This document shows, in pieces, positions 45,049 through 55,490 of a stretch of 64,000 bases of DNA. How positions within the stretch are numbered: the first letter of the stretch is position 1; each line of letters starts with the position of its first letter. Source of the DNA: Prunus persica (Eukaryota > Streptophyta > Magnoliopsida > Rosales > Rosaceae); the NCBI RefSeq assembly GCF_000346465.2, contig NC_034009.1, positions 8,961,251 to 9,025,250 on the forward strand. Direction: 5' to 3'. Under the pieces are notes generated by a model, which saw nothing but the letters and a program-made list of their open reading frames with translations, had not been told where the DNA came from and made no database searches. The translations under genes were made by a program, and so were the position numbers.

Positions 45049-45687
45049 CCCTAATTGAAACTAAGTTTTTCTCCTACTTCACATCCAATCGTAATCATAA
45101 CTGCATCAGGTCTCCAAGGTGAACAACCTCTATTCGATGGAACAATATAGGCAAGAAAAGTGGGCAAAATATATCTGTAACCTTGAAAAGGGATTAGCTA
45201 TGAAAGCAGAACACGGGGTCCCAATCTCAAACCCGTCGACTGTTTGGTGGATTGCTCAAACTCCTCCCGCGGCGAGAACAGATAGTTGCGTGATCGATTC
45301 ATTACCATTGCTTTGCATCACCACATAATCCTACATTACATGGCTTCAAGTCAACTGCTCCTGATCCTGAAGTCTTATGTACGACATATTTAATGTTTTA
45401 AGACATTCTGGATTGCAAGACAATTAAAAAGGCCACGTGGCATGAGTAGAGCTTAGCTTTTCATTTGTTATCTAATATTTTGTAGTGGGTGAGAATAACG
45501 TGTGGGAGTCTATTTTGTAAAACCTGAGAAGTTGAGACAGAACTCTCCTCATGTTGAATAGAAGAACACCGAGAGTTCAAACTGACGACTCTGTTTTTTG
45601 GCTAGTAATCACACTAATAAGCACGTGAAGAGCAAACAAACTTGCCACCTCAGCAAGGACACGTGTTAATTGTATCATCAGCTAACA
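45049..45687. other. Spacer; right part is probably a minus-strand copia LTR
   Basis: On the minus strand TGTTAGCTGATGATAC starts at 45687, right after the polypurine tract of the copia fragment, so an LTR should run leftward from here. Its other end was not located. Nothing else is coding. Confidence 0.45.
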
Positions 45688-46880
45688 TTCCCCCTGATTG
45701 GAACGTTGTCGAATGAACACTGTTACACTGGACGATGAAGGTCCTTGTTAAGAATATCTGCAACTTGACCATCTGTGGCACTGGCAGTGGTGGATTCATG
45801 ATTTGAAATCCAATTGGGCGAAACTTATATTAAAAATTCGAGGTTATGAGTGAATCTCATTAATAAACATAAAAAGATATGCCTAGTAGGAGAACATAAT
45901 GAGCCTTATTCTCAAATGCATATCTACACATAAATAAAATTATAGCGAAAAAAAAAAAAACTGTTCTTTTTCTTAAAAAAAATTTCCACAAATTCTTTAT
46001 TTGCTTGAGGTTCAGTTGTGATCTTACATAACAAAAGATAACCTATTTAATCCAACATCCCATCAAAAAATCAAATAAATTCTCATAATAACATCAATGC
46101 CTTTAATCAAACATTAACATACCAACAACAAATCAAAACATCTCAAAAATACCAATATCAAATCAAATATCTCAACAAATTTCCAAAAATCAAAGACCTA
46201 ATTAATTTCAACAAAGTCAGCAAATTATAATTCATTCTTTAAGTAAATTCTAGAATAGATTAGAACACATAACTTCTAACCTATTTAGAATATATTAAAT
46301 TTAATGTTGTCATACAAAATCTTAAAATTTAGAGGTAGGAAATTAAAGAGAAGATAATTAAAGAGAAGAGAAATTTTATGTTATGCATACATATGGCTTA
46401 CTTTTTGGGTGGGCATTGGTTTGTATGTTTCACATGGGTGGGCATTGGTTTGCATGTTTCACATGGGTTGGCCTATTCTACATGGGTATTTTTTATTTTT
46501 GAAAATTTCGGGGCAGGCAGCAGCCCACCTTGCCCTAGGTGTAGGACCGCCCTGATATGTGGGAATATATTGCACAACTAGATCTCGACATTGAACTCAT
46601 TCTCTAATAAAATGATAATCGATCTCCAAATGTTTAATAAGAGAGTGAAAAACTGGATTGACACTAAGAGCCAATGCATACAGATTATCACTATGACTAA
46701 TAGGTGCCTCTGGCAGTGTCATATGCAAATCACACATTATCTGTCTAATCCAAGCAATGTCTGCTGCACAATTGGCTAGAGCACGGTATTCGGCTTCAAT
46801 GGTTCGGCTTCAATGGAACTATGAGAGACTACATCTTGTTTCTTGGATGACCATGAAATTGGATTATCACCAAGAAATAC
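45688..46880 (-). pseudogene. Minus-strand copia RNase H fragment, split by a MITE
   Basis: On the minus strand the reading includes GYVVFLGDNPISWSSKKQ, then ADIAWIRQIMCDL, SHSDNLYALALSV, HLEIDYHFIRE and VVQYIP. It is then broken and resumes with TDGQVADIL, followed by a polypurine tract (about 45688-45697). The break coincides with the MITE at 45781-46556. Stops and shifts are present. Reverse transcriptase is absent. Confidence 0.78.
45781..46556. mobile_element. hAT-like MITE inserted in the copia fragment
   Basis: The ends CAGTGGTGGATTCATG (about 45785) and, inverted, CAGGGCGGTCCTAC (about 46554) match the CAG-GGCGG style of hAT-type MITEs. CTGTGGCA (45773-45780) and ATGTGGGA (46557-46564) may be an 8-bp target duplication with two changes. 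The interior is AT-rich with no transposase. Confidence 0.55.
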
Positions 46881-47707
46881 AACATAACCTGTGCAATAAA
46901 ATATTTAGGAAAAAAAAAACACTACTCTATCAGTTGACATGTTATGTTCTAAATCGTTAAATTATTACAATAATTTAAATTAAGTGAAATACTAATAAAT
47001 GCATGAACTCTAAATATAGAGGTGATGGGGTGTTCTTTGCTCATACTTCAGTTTAGATGGGCAGAGCAAAAAGGTCATAAAATCATTGTCTCATTTTCAA
47101 TACAATATAAGGAAAATGAGATAAAGCCAGTCTCATAAATATGTTCATATATGATTTTCTTTTCTTTTCTTTTTGATAGGTATGGTAATAATGGCTTTGT
47201 GGAATAATTTATTATTATTATTATTATTATAGCAATTCTGGAAATAAATTTCTTTGAGAAGAAAAAGGAAGCTTCTATTTTGTACACAGTCATAGCAAAC
47301 TTTTCCAAATGCAAACGCAACTCTCTCTTTTCAAGTATGAATTATGCCCCGATCATAGGCCACCTACACCCACCATGCATGATGCATGCAAAGACAAACG
47401 TACTTCAAGGATCCTAAATTATCCTCTTTGATTTGAATAAGTAATTGAATAATATGATAAATTAAAATTAAAATGATAAAAAAGTAGGAAAAGAAATAGT
47501 AGCAATTGAAATCAAGACCCATGTGCCCATTCCAAGTTTGACCGAGTATCCTCCTTCTGCCATCTGGCATTAAAAATCCACAATTTTTTTGGTTTTTGGG
47601 CATGAAACTCATGAGTTCATGAGCCAAAGGCCATCTCTATAAATGAGCAATGCCCTCAGTGAAGAAGACATACACCACACCAGTAGTTATAGCAGAAACA
47701 AACAAAT
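46881..47707 (+). promoter_or_regulatory. Upstream region and promoter of the desiccation-related gene
   Basis: AT-rich with a TTA run near 47210-47230. CTATAAATGAGC at about 47637 is a likely TATA box, about 70 bp before the ATG. No ABRE core was picked out with confidence. Confidence 0.5.
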
Positions 47708-48980
47708 ATGGCACAATTTGCTTATGTCACCACCGCCATTGTTGCCTTCTTCCTCATCCTCCTTCCACCATCTTATTTTTCTGAATCTACTTTAAGCCAT
47801 CACCCTCGCTCCTACTCACCTACACAATCAGATGTTGATCTTTTAGAATTTCCTCTGAATTTAGAGTATTTGGAAGCTGAGTTCTTTCTGTATGGCTCTT
47901 TGGGCTATGGCTTGGATAAAGTTAATCCAGGCTTAACCCAGGGAGGTCCATCTCCCATTGGTGCTCAAAAAGCCCATTTGGACCACTTCACTAGGGATGT
48001 TATCACGCAATTTGCATGGCAAGAAGTTGGACACTTGAGGTTCAATCTTCTTTCTTTTGTTTTAATGGTTTTTTTATTTATAGTATTTTTCCCATACCAA
48101 ACTTTGTATTAATTATGTTATTTTATGCAGAGCTATTAAAAGTAAAGTAAAGGGATTCCCAAGGCCATTGTTGAATTTGAGTGCAGAATCATTTGCCAAG
48201 GTGTTTGATTCTGCATTTGGTCATCCCTTGGTTCCCCCTTTTGACCCCTATGCCAATTCAATCAACTATCTCCTTGCATCCTATGTGATTCCTTATGTTG
48301 GTCTCACTGGGTATGTTGGAACCGCCCCAAAGCTCCAAGGTCGTGTTTCCAAATCGGTAAGCTTCAAACACAATAACAAGAAACTGAAAATATAACCCGA
48401 TTATTTGTTCACGTTCACCAAATGATCTGACAGTGTTTCGTTTATTCGAATCGAATCAAATCTGGGTTCGCTCTTAACTTCATTTATTATTAGTAGTATT
48501 GACAAATTCAAATTGCTTGGTGATTTGATATATATATATATATATATATGTAACAGCTAGCTCTAACATTACTCATTATTAATTTATGTGGGTTATGTTC
48601 AGCTTGTTGCAGGGCTTTTGGCAGTGGAATCAGGTCAAGATGCAGTGATTCGAGCATTGCTATATGAGCGTGCCCTGGAGAAGGTGCAACCATATGGTAT
48701 AACAGTGGCTGAGTTCACTAATCGCATTTCAAATCTAAGGAATAAGCTAGGACATGGAGGTTGGAAAGATGAAGGCCTTGTGGTTCCCAAATACAGAGGT
48801 GCTGAGGGAAAAATCACTGGCAACGTTCTCGCCGGGGACGAGTTCTCACTCGGATATGACAGGACACCACAGGAGATACTAAGAATTATATATGCGAGTG
48901 GTAATGAACATGTCCCTGGAGGTTTCTATCCTAAAGGAGCTGATGGCCATATTGCTAAATCTTATTTACATAATGCATAG
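47708..48980 (+). CDS. Desiccation-related protein PCC13-62-like (ferritin-like)
   Basis: Three exons: 47708-48039, 48131-48356 and 48603-48980, GT-AG, giving 311 residues, close to the known family size of about 310. The N-terminus is a signal peptide (AIVAFFLILLPPSYF), so the protein probably enters the secretory route to the cell wall or vacuole. The ferritin-like helical core includes DVDLLEFPLNLEYLEAEFFLYGSLGYGL, FAWQEVGHLRAI and AVESGQDAVIRALLYERA, with acidic residues and an ExxH-type EVGH. The C-terminal part has TPQEILRIIYASGN. Its founding member, from Craterostigma, rises on drying. Metal binding is possible but not shown. An AT run sits in intron 2. Confidence 0.93.
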
Positions 48981-49844
48981 AACTTGAACAAATTAATGGT
49001 ACTAGTTAGGTTGCCATGGCATTCAGGTTCCTGGTTTAGACAGTTTGTTTTCAGTAGTTGTAGACAGAATAAATGTTTGTAGACAGAATAAATGTTCTTA
49101 ATAATGATTGTGATCAAGGAATTGCTTCATGATTCAGTTTGCACACATTTCAATTCGATCACTAATGTAGTTTAAAAAAAATAAAATAAACAGAAAAACC
49201 AATCAGTAAGCTTAACTCACAGACTGGGGGTTCATAATATAAGATTGCAAGATAACTTGTAACCAGACAATAAAGAAGATACAGGTAATGGTGCATCCCA
49301 AACTCCTCATTTATACACCCCATGAACATGATACATAGTTAAGTCTGCACACCACACGGATCATTCTCGACCCAAAAAAGAGAAACAAAGGACGTAGGTT
49401 ACATGAAAAAAGTAATCGCGTATCAAGACAAGAAGACATAAGAGGAGGGTTTTGATATACAGTGACCTGTTGCAGGCACATACATTCAGCATTTCTGGTG
49501 TCAATGGTTGTTGAACTTAAGCTCTTAACCGTCATCCTTACGAATTTATGCAGAGCAGAACCAATAGCTGCTGCTGCAAGAACCATTTGTACATCAAGTT
49601 TCCACGTTGGTCATGAAGGGGCAAAATTGCAGTTACAAAGTCATCGTAAGGTAAGCAGCAAGTAAGCAGGGAATTAGCATATGAACTGCTCGATGTTCAC
49701 AAGTAACAGGACATATAAGTGTAAGCAGCCAGGAGGTCGCAGCATATGGAATGTGTTAAGTTTAGCATCAGGCACATTTATCAATGTTAGGCTAAGAATA
49801 TATAAAACAGATGATTCTTCACATTAACATCAAGCTCATGTTTC
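48981..49844. other. Spacer between convergent genes
   Basis: Holds the 3' UTRs of the desiccation gene (plus) and the PPR gene (minus). No other coding signal. Confidence 0.5.
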
Positions 49845-51839
49845 TTATGCATTGCGAAGTATATCGTCCAGTATGTAGATTGGCTCCAACTGACCTAAAG
49901 TGCTAAAGAAACACCGCACTAACACATTCCATGTGCCAATGCTGGGGCAGATCCCTTCCCTTATCATCTTATGAAGATAAACCATGGCTTCATCTAAACC
50001 TATCGAATTACAAATCCCAGACAGAAGACTGGTGTAAGCTATTACATCTGGCTGCCACTCCTTTGCCGCACCAATACTGTTGAAAATCTGAGTAGCAGTG
50101 CTTATCCTACCTTGCTTACAATAGGCATATATAATTATGTTATATGTGATGGCATCAGGCTTTGTTCCCCCCACCAGCATTTTGCCGAAAAGCTGCATAC
50201 CGTCCTTGGTCATTCCAGCTTGACAAAAACCATTCAAAATGGTATTGTAAGTTACCAAATTCAGTTCCATCCCTCTTTCCTGTATCTCCTTAACAAGTCC
50301 AAATGCTTCTTCGAATCTGTTCACCTTGAAGAGACCGTCCAATAGCTCATTATATGTTGTAATGTTAGGAAAACACCCATGCTTCTCCATCTTATCAAGC
50401 ATCTTGACAGCCCAATCTACCTTTCCATCGCCACATAACCCTTTGATGAATGTGTTAAATGTAACTGTATTTGGAGGACAACCTTCAGCAGTCATATTTT
50501 CCACAAGACATTGAGCTTGATGAAACATAAAATTCCTACAAAGAACATCCACCATGCAGGTATATGCTATAACATTAGGACGGCAACCATGGTTCATCAT
50601 ATTGTTCCAAGTCTCAGATGCACCAACAAGGTTACCAGCTTTTGCAAAGCCATCAATAAGAGTGCTATATGTGGTCGCATTTGGAGGGCAGCCATTTCTC
50701 TCCATCTCATGTAAAACAGATACAGCATCACCAATTTTCCCATTAGAGCAGAGACCATGTATCAGACTAGTATATGCAATAATATTGGGCACAAATCCCT
50801 CACGAATTATGCGTTTCCACAAGCCAAGAGCTTCATGGACTCTCCCTTCTAGAAAATAACCCTTTATCAAGGAAGTAAAGGTGTGAATATTAGGACTACA
50901 TCCTCTCACAAACATTTGAGCCAAAACTGCAAGAGCAGACTCAACGTTCCTCATATCAGAAAGAGAATTAATAATTGTTGAGTATGTGATAACATTAGGG
51001 TCTATTCCTTTATCCACCATTTCAACCAACAATTCCAAAGCCTCCTCAATTTTGCACTCTTTGCATACCCCATTTATCACAGCATTATAAACAGGCACAA
51101 TGGGATCAAACCTAACAGCAAGCTCCCTGGCTTCTTCTACCTTTCCAACTCTACACAAAGCAGACACTACAGTCGTATAGCTCACCGCGTCTGGAGAACA
51201 TCCTTTCTTCGACATTTCAACAAGCAACTTGTGAGCACCATCCGCTCTATCATTTTTACACAACGCCTTCAAAAGAATGTTATATGTATACACATTTGGC
51301 TCCATCCCATCTTTCTTCATATTACTATATATCGGATTAATCATCTGGAACCTATTCTCACTAAGCAATGCATCCAAGAGGTGATTGTAAATCTTGACCG
51401 TTGGTTTGCACCCAAATTCTCTTATCCTATAGAACATTTTCAAGGCCTGCTCAGCCAACCCAGCTCGCCTATAAGAGTTGATCACACTTATGAACAACTC
51501 CTCAGAGCAGCCAAGTCCCTCCAATTTCATTTGGTTCAATAGGTACTGCACACCATCCATTTCACATTGGCTCCCAAGCTTCACAATCATGGCCTCGTAC
51601 GTTAATGGGGTGTGCTTGAAAGCTCTTGAATTGGAAATGGACCTGAAGTATTCTAATGCCGACGCTATGTGGTGCTCGTGTCTTAACCTCTGCAACACAT
51701 CATACTCTTTAAGAAAGGCTTGGCTGGGTTCCATTTGGGGTTTAGGGTTTGAATTGAGAATTGGGTTTGTGTTGAGCACAAATGGTCTTGATGGTTTGTG
51801 AACTTTTAGCAGCAGGGAGCGTCCTTCTTTCAAATACAT
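49845..51839 (-). CDS. P-class pentatricopeptide repeat (PPR) protein
   Basis: An intronless minus-strand ORF of 664 residues from the ATG at 51839. After an N-terminal part (MYLKEGRSLLLKVHKPSRPF) that may be an organelle presequence, degenerate 35-residue PPRs run from about residue 80 to the end. Examples are PNVYTYNILLKALCKNDRADGA, PNVITYSTIINSLSDM and PDAITYNIIIYAYCKQGR. The family binds organelle RNA in a one-repeat, one-base manner to stabilise, process or translate transcripts. No E, DYW or SMR domain is present, so it is P-class and not an obvious editing enzyme. It resembles At3g48810 (recalled). The target RNA is unknown, as is the choice of mitochondrion or plastid. Confidence 0.93.
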   Translation of the reverse strand: MYLKEGRSLLLKVHKPSRPFVLNTNPILNSNPKPQMEPSQAFLKEYDVLQRLRHEHHIASALEYFRSISNSRAFKHTPLTYEAMIVKLGSQCEMDGVQYLLNQMKLEGLGCSEELFISVINSYRRAGLAEQALKMFYRIREFGCKPTVKIYNHLLDALLSENRFQMINPIYSNMKKDGMEPNVYTYNILLKALCKNDRADGAHKLLVEMSKKGCSPDAVSYTTVVSALCRVGKVEEARELAVRFDPIVPVYNAVINGVCKECKIEEALELLVEMVDKGIDPNVITYSTIINSLSDMRNVESALAVLAQMFVRGCSPNIHTFTSLIKGYFLEGRVHEALGLWKRIIREGFVPNIIAYTSLIHGLCSNGKIGDAVSVLHEMERNGCPPNATTYSTLIDGFAKAGNLVGASETWNNMMNHGCRPNVIAYTCMVDVLCRNFMFHQAQCLVENMTAEGCPPNTVTFNTFIKGLCGDGKVDWAVKMLDKMEKHGCFPNITTYNELLDGLFKVNRFEEAFGLVKEIQERGMELNLVTYNTILNGFCQAGMTKDGMQLFGKMLVGGTKPDAITYNIIIYAYCKQGRISTATQIFNSIGAAKEWQPDVIAYTSLLSGICNSIGLDEAMVYLHKMIREGICPSIGTWNVLVRCFFSTLGQLEPIYILDDILRNA

Positions 51840-53150
51840 GATAAGGACAAGCTCAAATTCAGCTCATCAAATAACAAAAACCCCCAAACCCCAGCTAACA
51901 CAAACTTTATGAATTCGAAAATGGTGACCAAAGCAAGAACCAAAAAAAAAAGATCAAATTTTGAGTGTGCAAACAATGAAAGTTCGAAATTTTGAAGATT
52001 TCTTAGAGTTGGGTTTGCAGTAAATGGTTCAAATTCTAGCTCAACGCCGGATTTTCATGTTCAGGAGAGGAGTACCATCGTCTTCTCAGAAGTTTGGGTT
52101 GTATGTATGTAGAATGAAAATGTGGGGGTACTGATGTAAATATAAAAATATTTGGGGCGAAATATGAATTAATAAAAAGTCTGACACACACTCCGACTCG
52201 GACTCAGTTTTCTTCTAAGGACCCAAAAACCCAATTAGACAAAAACAAAGCTCATTCAGCAGCAGAGTGGAAGAGCAGGCCTCCGATCGCTCCTCAGTGT
52301 ACGTACATCCATCTCTGGCAATCTTAATTTCCTCAATTCTGTTTTCCGTTTTGGTTGTTTATGTTTTTGACGAATTTGATGTTATGTTGTCTTCAGTTCC
52401 CAAATAACAGATCTTACCGTTTGTTATCTATTCTATATTAACTGAGTCTGGAACATGCGGAACCATATTCTGTGTTTTAATTTTTCTTTATAGGGACGTG
52501 GGTTTTATTTTTTATTTTTTAATTTCCAATAATTCATTGTAAACATTGGATTTTTTTGTGATTCTATCTCTGTTTCTGTATAATTTTCTTGGTTTTAGAT
52601 TTAGTTCCTAGAAGAAGAAAAAAAAAGATAACCCAGTTCAACTGGTGCTGATGTGCTGAGTGAGAGATATCAAAGGTCTAATATGGACTTAAGGCGCCAG
52701 GATCGCCAATATTCATGACTGGTTTTAGCTGGTTAAGTGAGGTTTATATGTTGAAATCTTGATAATTTAATTCATCATAAACCCACTAAAGAGTCTTCTA
52801 TGTGTTTGCAAAACTTAAAGCAAACCCGTTTGACCCTTGTTCTCTCTAGTTTTTCTCCTCCGGCGGTGGAGTTTCAGATTTACCATCCCTGTGAATTTAG
52901 GAAGTACCTAGGAGTTCCACCCATTGTGTTCTGAAATTTTTGTGTATATTTGCTTCCTCAGTAGTTTCACCTGTTCCATTTCCTTTTTTTTTTAGGTTCA
53001 CTCTTATGCTATGATTTACGTTTTTGCGGACTAGTTGCTCTATGAACCTGTATTAGTTATTCACTGATGGTTTGTACCAAACTAAGGGATGGTTTATATT
53101 TTGTCTTTTTTCTTCAGAAATTATTTGTCAGCTCACAGAAAGCAGAAGGT
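51840..53150 (+). promoter_or_regulatory. Divergent promoter and 5' UTR (with intron) of PPR and EMC6
   Basis: The PPR (minus) and EMC6 (plus) genes diverge from here. A leader exon for EMC6 probably lies at about 52230-52300 (GCAGCAGAGTGGAAGAGCAGG...TCAGTGTACGTAC). The TTTCTTCAG acceptor at 53117 starts the coding exon, with 33 bases of leader before the ATG. The region is T-rich, as plant introns are. The promoter proper should be 51840-52230. Confidence 0.5.
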
Positions 53151-54511
53151 ATGGGTGGACATAATGACTCAAGTGCATCTGAGAAGAAACTGAGCGAGGC
53201 TGCAAATGTTGTGCCAACCCTCAATGCTGAGAATTTGCAAAGTAACATGAAAGTTATATATTACAGGTTTGTTTTGATAACTTCGTAGACCATGAATCTA
53301 TTCTCTGTCCCCATATGTTCTTTACATTGACTTGTCGAGCCTCAAAAGGTTGGTTTTTATGTCGATCTTAGGAGGAGGGAGGGCAATAAAACAAGGAATT
53401 TTTTTTTATAGATTTTAGCTCTTATAGTTTGTTCAGTTTTCTCCAGTAATTGATGAAGAAATGTCTTGTTAAATGTTGGGAGGGATCGTGGTTCCAGATA
53501 TTGCTCATGTTGATTACTATATGGTATCAGGCTAGTGTAACAAAATAACCTTTTCGATTCATCATAATAACATGTGGGAAGATCTCACTCCAAAGAATTT
53601 GATTACTTCAGACTTTGTCATGCTAGCTAATCCATTCTTACAACTTTCTGTGTCAATACTAAAAAATTCTGTATTTCCCCTTGTGCAGCCGAACATTTAT
53701 GTCTATCATCGGTGGGGTCATTGCTGGAATTTTGGGATTCACAGGCCTTACTGGTTTTATCTTTTATTTTCTTGTTATGGCTGTCACTTCAGTTGGACTC
53801 ATTGCCAAGGCAGGGTTTACAGTTCATTCATATTTTGATAGCTGGAACCAGATTATACTTGATGGCTTTCTTGGTGGGCTTTTGGTACGCCCTCTTTTAT
53901 TTAACAGTTCTCTTTGATAGGCTACACTTTAAATTAGTTGTAATTGCTGATATATCTAATATAGTTATTAAACTAATGTAAAATTTGTGATGACACATCT
54001 AACATTATCAATACCTTCATCTTCTTGATTTCCTTCTTCTCTTTTACCTTTGACTAACAACTGTTTTCTTTTCATTTTGCAGTCATTTGTGCTGTTCTGG
54101 ACGTATCCTTTAAACAAATGAGAGCATACTTAATAATAACAATATGTGTGTATGTGTGTGACCGATTTATGGTACTGAATTGATGTTGTTGGGTAAGGAA
54201 ATCTCTTTTGCCAGCAACATCATAATATACAACCTAAGGGGAAATCAGTTGTTTTTGGAGCAGCCAGATCATGCCATACAGTTCTCAAATTTTGGGATAA
54301 TATTCTGAAAACTAGTACTTTTTTTGCCATGACAACTCTTATGGCATGACCATGGTGCCTCCAAGAGCATTGGTATTTCGCAAAATCATGTTAGACCGAA
54401 TTTCTGTGAAAATCTGTAAACATGTGTTTTAGCTAATTCCTATGTCTCTGATGTTTCCTTGTTTTCCTTGACATAAAAAGATTTGCTTATGACATTGTGC
54501 ATATATTCTGA
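53151..54511 (+). CDS. EMC6: ER membrane protein complex subunit 6 (EMC6)
   Basis: Four coding exons: 53151-53266, 53689-53884, 54083-54102 (only 20 bp) and 54481-54511, GT-AG, giving 120 residues, the normal size for plant EMC6. A Ser/Glu/Asn-rich N-terminus leads to SRTFMSIIGGVIAGILGFTGLTGFIFY, the first membrane segment of the Rab5-interacting family. AVTSVGLIAKAGF follows, and the end LFWTFAYDIVHIF is the second. EMC6 belongs to the core of the ER membrane complex, which inserts tail-anchored and multi-pass proteins. The short exon 3 is needed to keep the frame and the conserved tail. Close neighbours suggest no special regulation. Confidence 0.95.
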
Positions 54512-55490
54512 GGAGTTATCTGCAACATCTCAAACCGAAGGAACCCTGCGTTGCTGCTAACTCTTTATTATATCAAGAATGAAGTGAATCCGCTGCTGCT
54601 TTGGGGATGGCCAAGTTATTTTTGTTAAACGAATGTAATTGTGGGCTTTGCCCGCCTCTATTTTTCCCTATGAAAACACTTCAGCTAAAAGGCTAGCATG
54701 CTTAGGCTTATTGACGTACCTGCAGAACTTTTTGTTTTAGGTCATTTGTTTTATGAAAGCTGCTTTGTTCGTTGGATTCTAATCACAATAGTTTTCTTTT
54801 AACGAATTCAAATGTTAGATAAACGTAAAGAAATGAAATTTTATATATTGGGTCAGTTGAGTTCCTTCCTATGTAGATGCCGTGGCATTCATGGATCAGA
54901 GAGCCCATCCAAACAGAAGTGACTAATTTCTCTTCTACTTTTCTGGGTAAAATTCTTTAGGACTAATTATTTTGATAACGGAAAGACAAAAAAGGAAGTA
55001 TGAGATATGTTTGACAAACTCTTGGATCATTTTACTATAATGGTAGCAAAAGTTGAATATAAGTATGGCAAAGGTATTCCCCTGGTTGGAGTTCAAATTA
55101 ATTACCCACCCTTCCCTATACAATTTATGTCCCAAAATCTAATACTACTACAATGCTCATTGCTGAGAAGAAAAGAAAAACTAATACAATGATCTGCATT
55201 TCCATTAATAACCCAGACGATCAGCAGCAGATGAATCCGTATCTCCAATGGGTTACGGAGGCAAAGAACTCTTGCAGTGGAACGGTATTCTCCCGTGTTC
55301 ACGAATAACTTTTACAAGCAAGTGGCCTTGCGTGCTATATCTTTTTTTGTATTTGAATTATCAGACCTGTGGAGTTTTTTCAAGTATCAACCAAATTCCA
55401 AAGTGAGATGAGAAACCATATTAAAACTTTCAACTTTAAATTTCCAATGTAGTGTTCAAGTTAAATTTTTGACGGAACAAAATTTCAGCT
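54512..55490. other. Spacer between convergent genes
   Basis: EMC6 3' UTR, then AT-rich sequence. No coding signal. Confidence 0.5.

Noticed and set aside
50112..51801. Plus-strand ORFs inside the PPR gene
   Set aside because: Antisense shadows of the PPR frame. None has a known domain.
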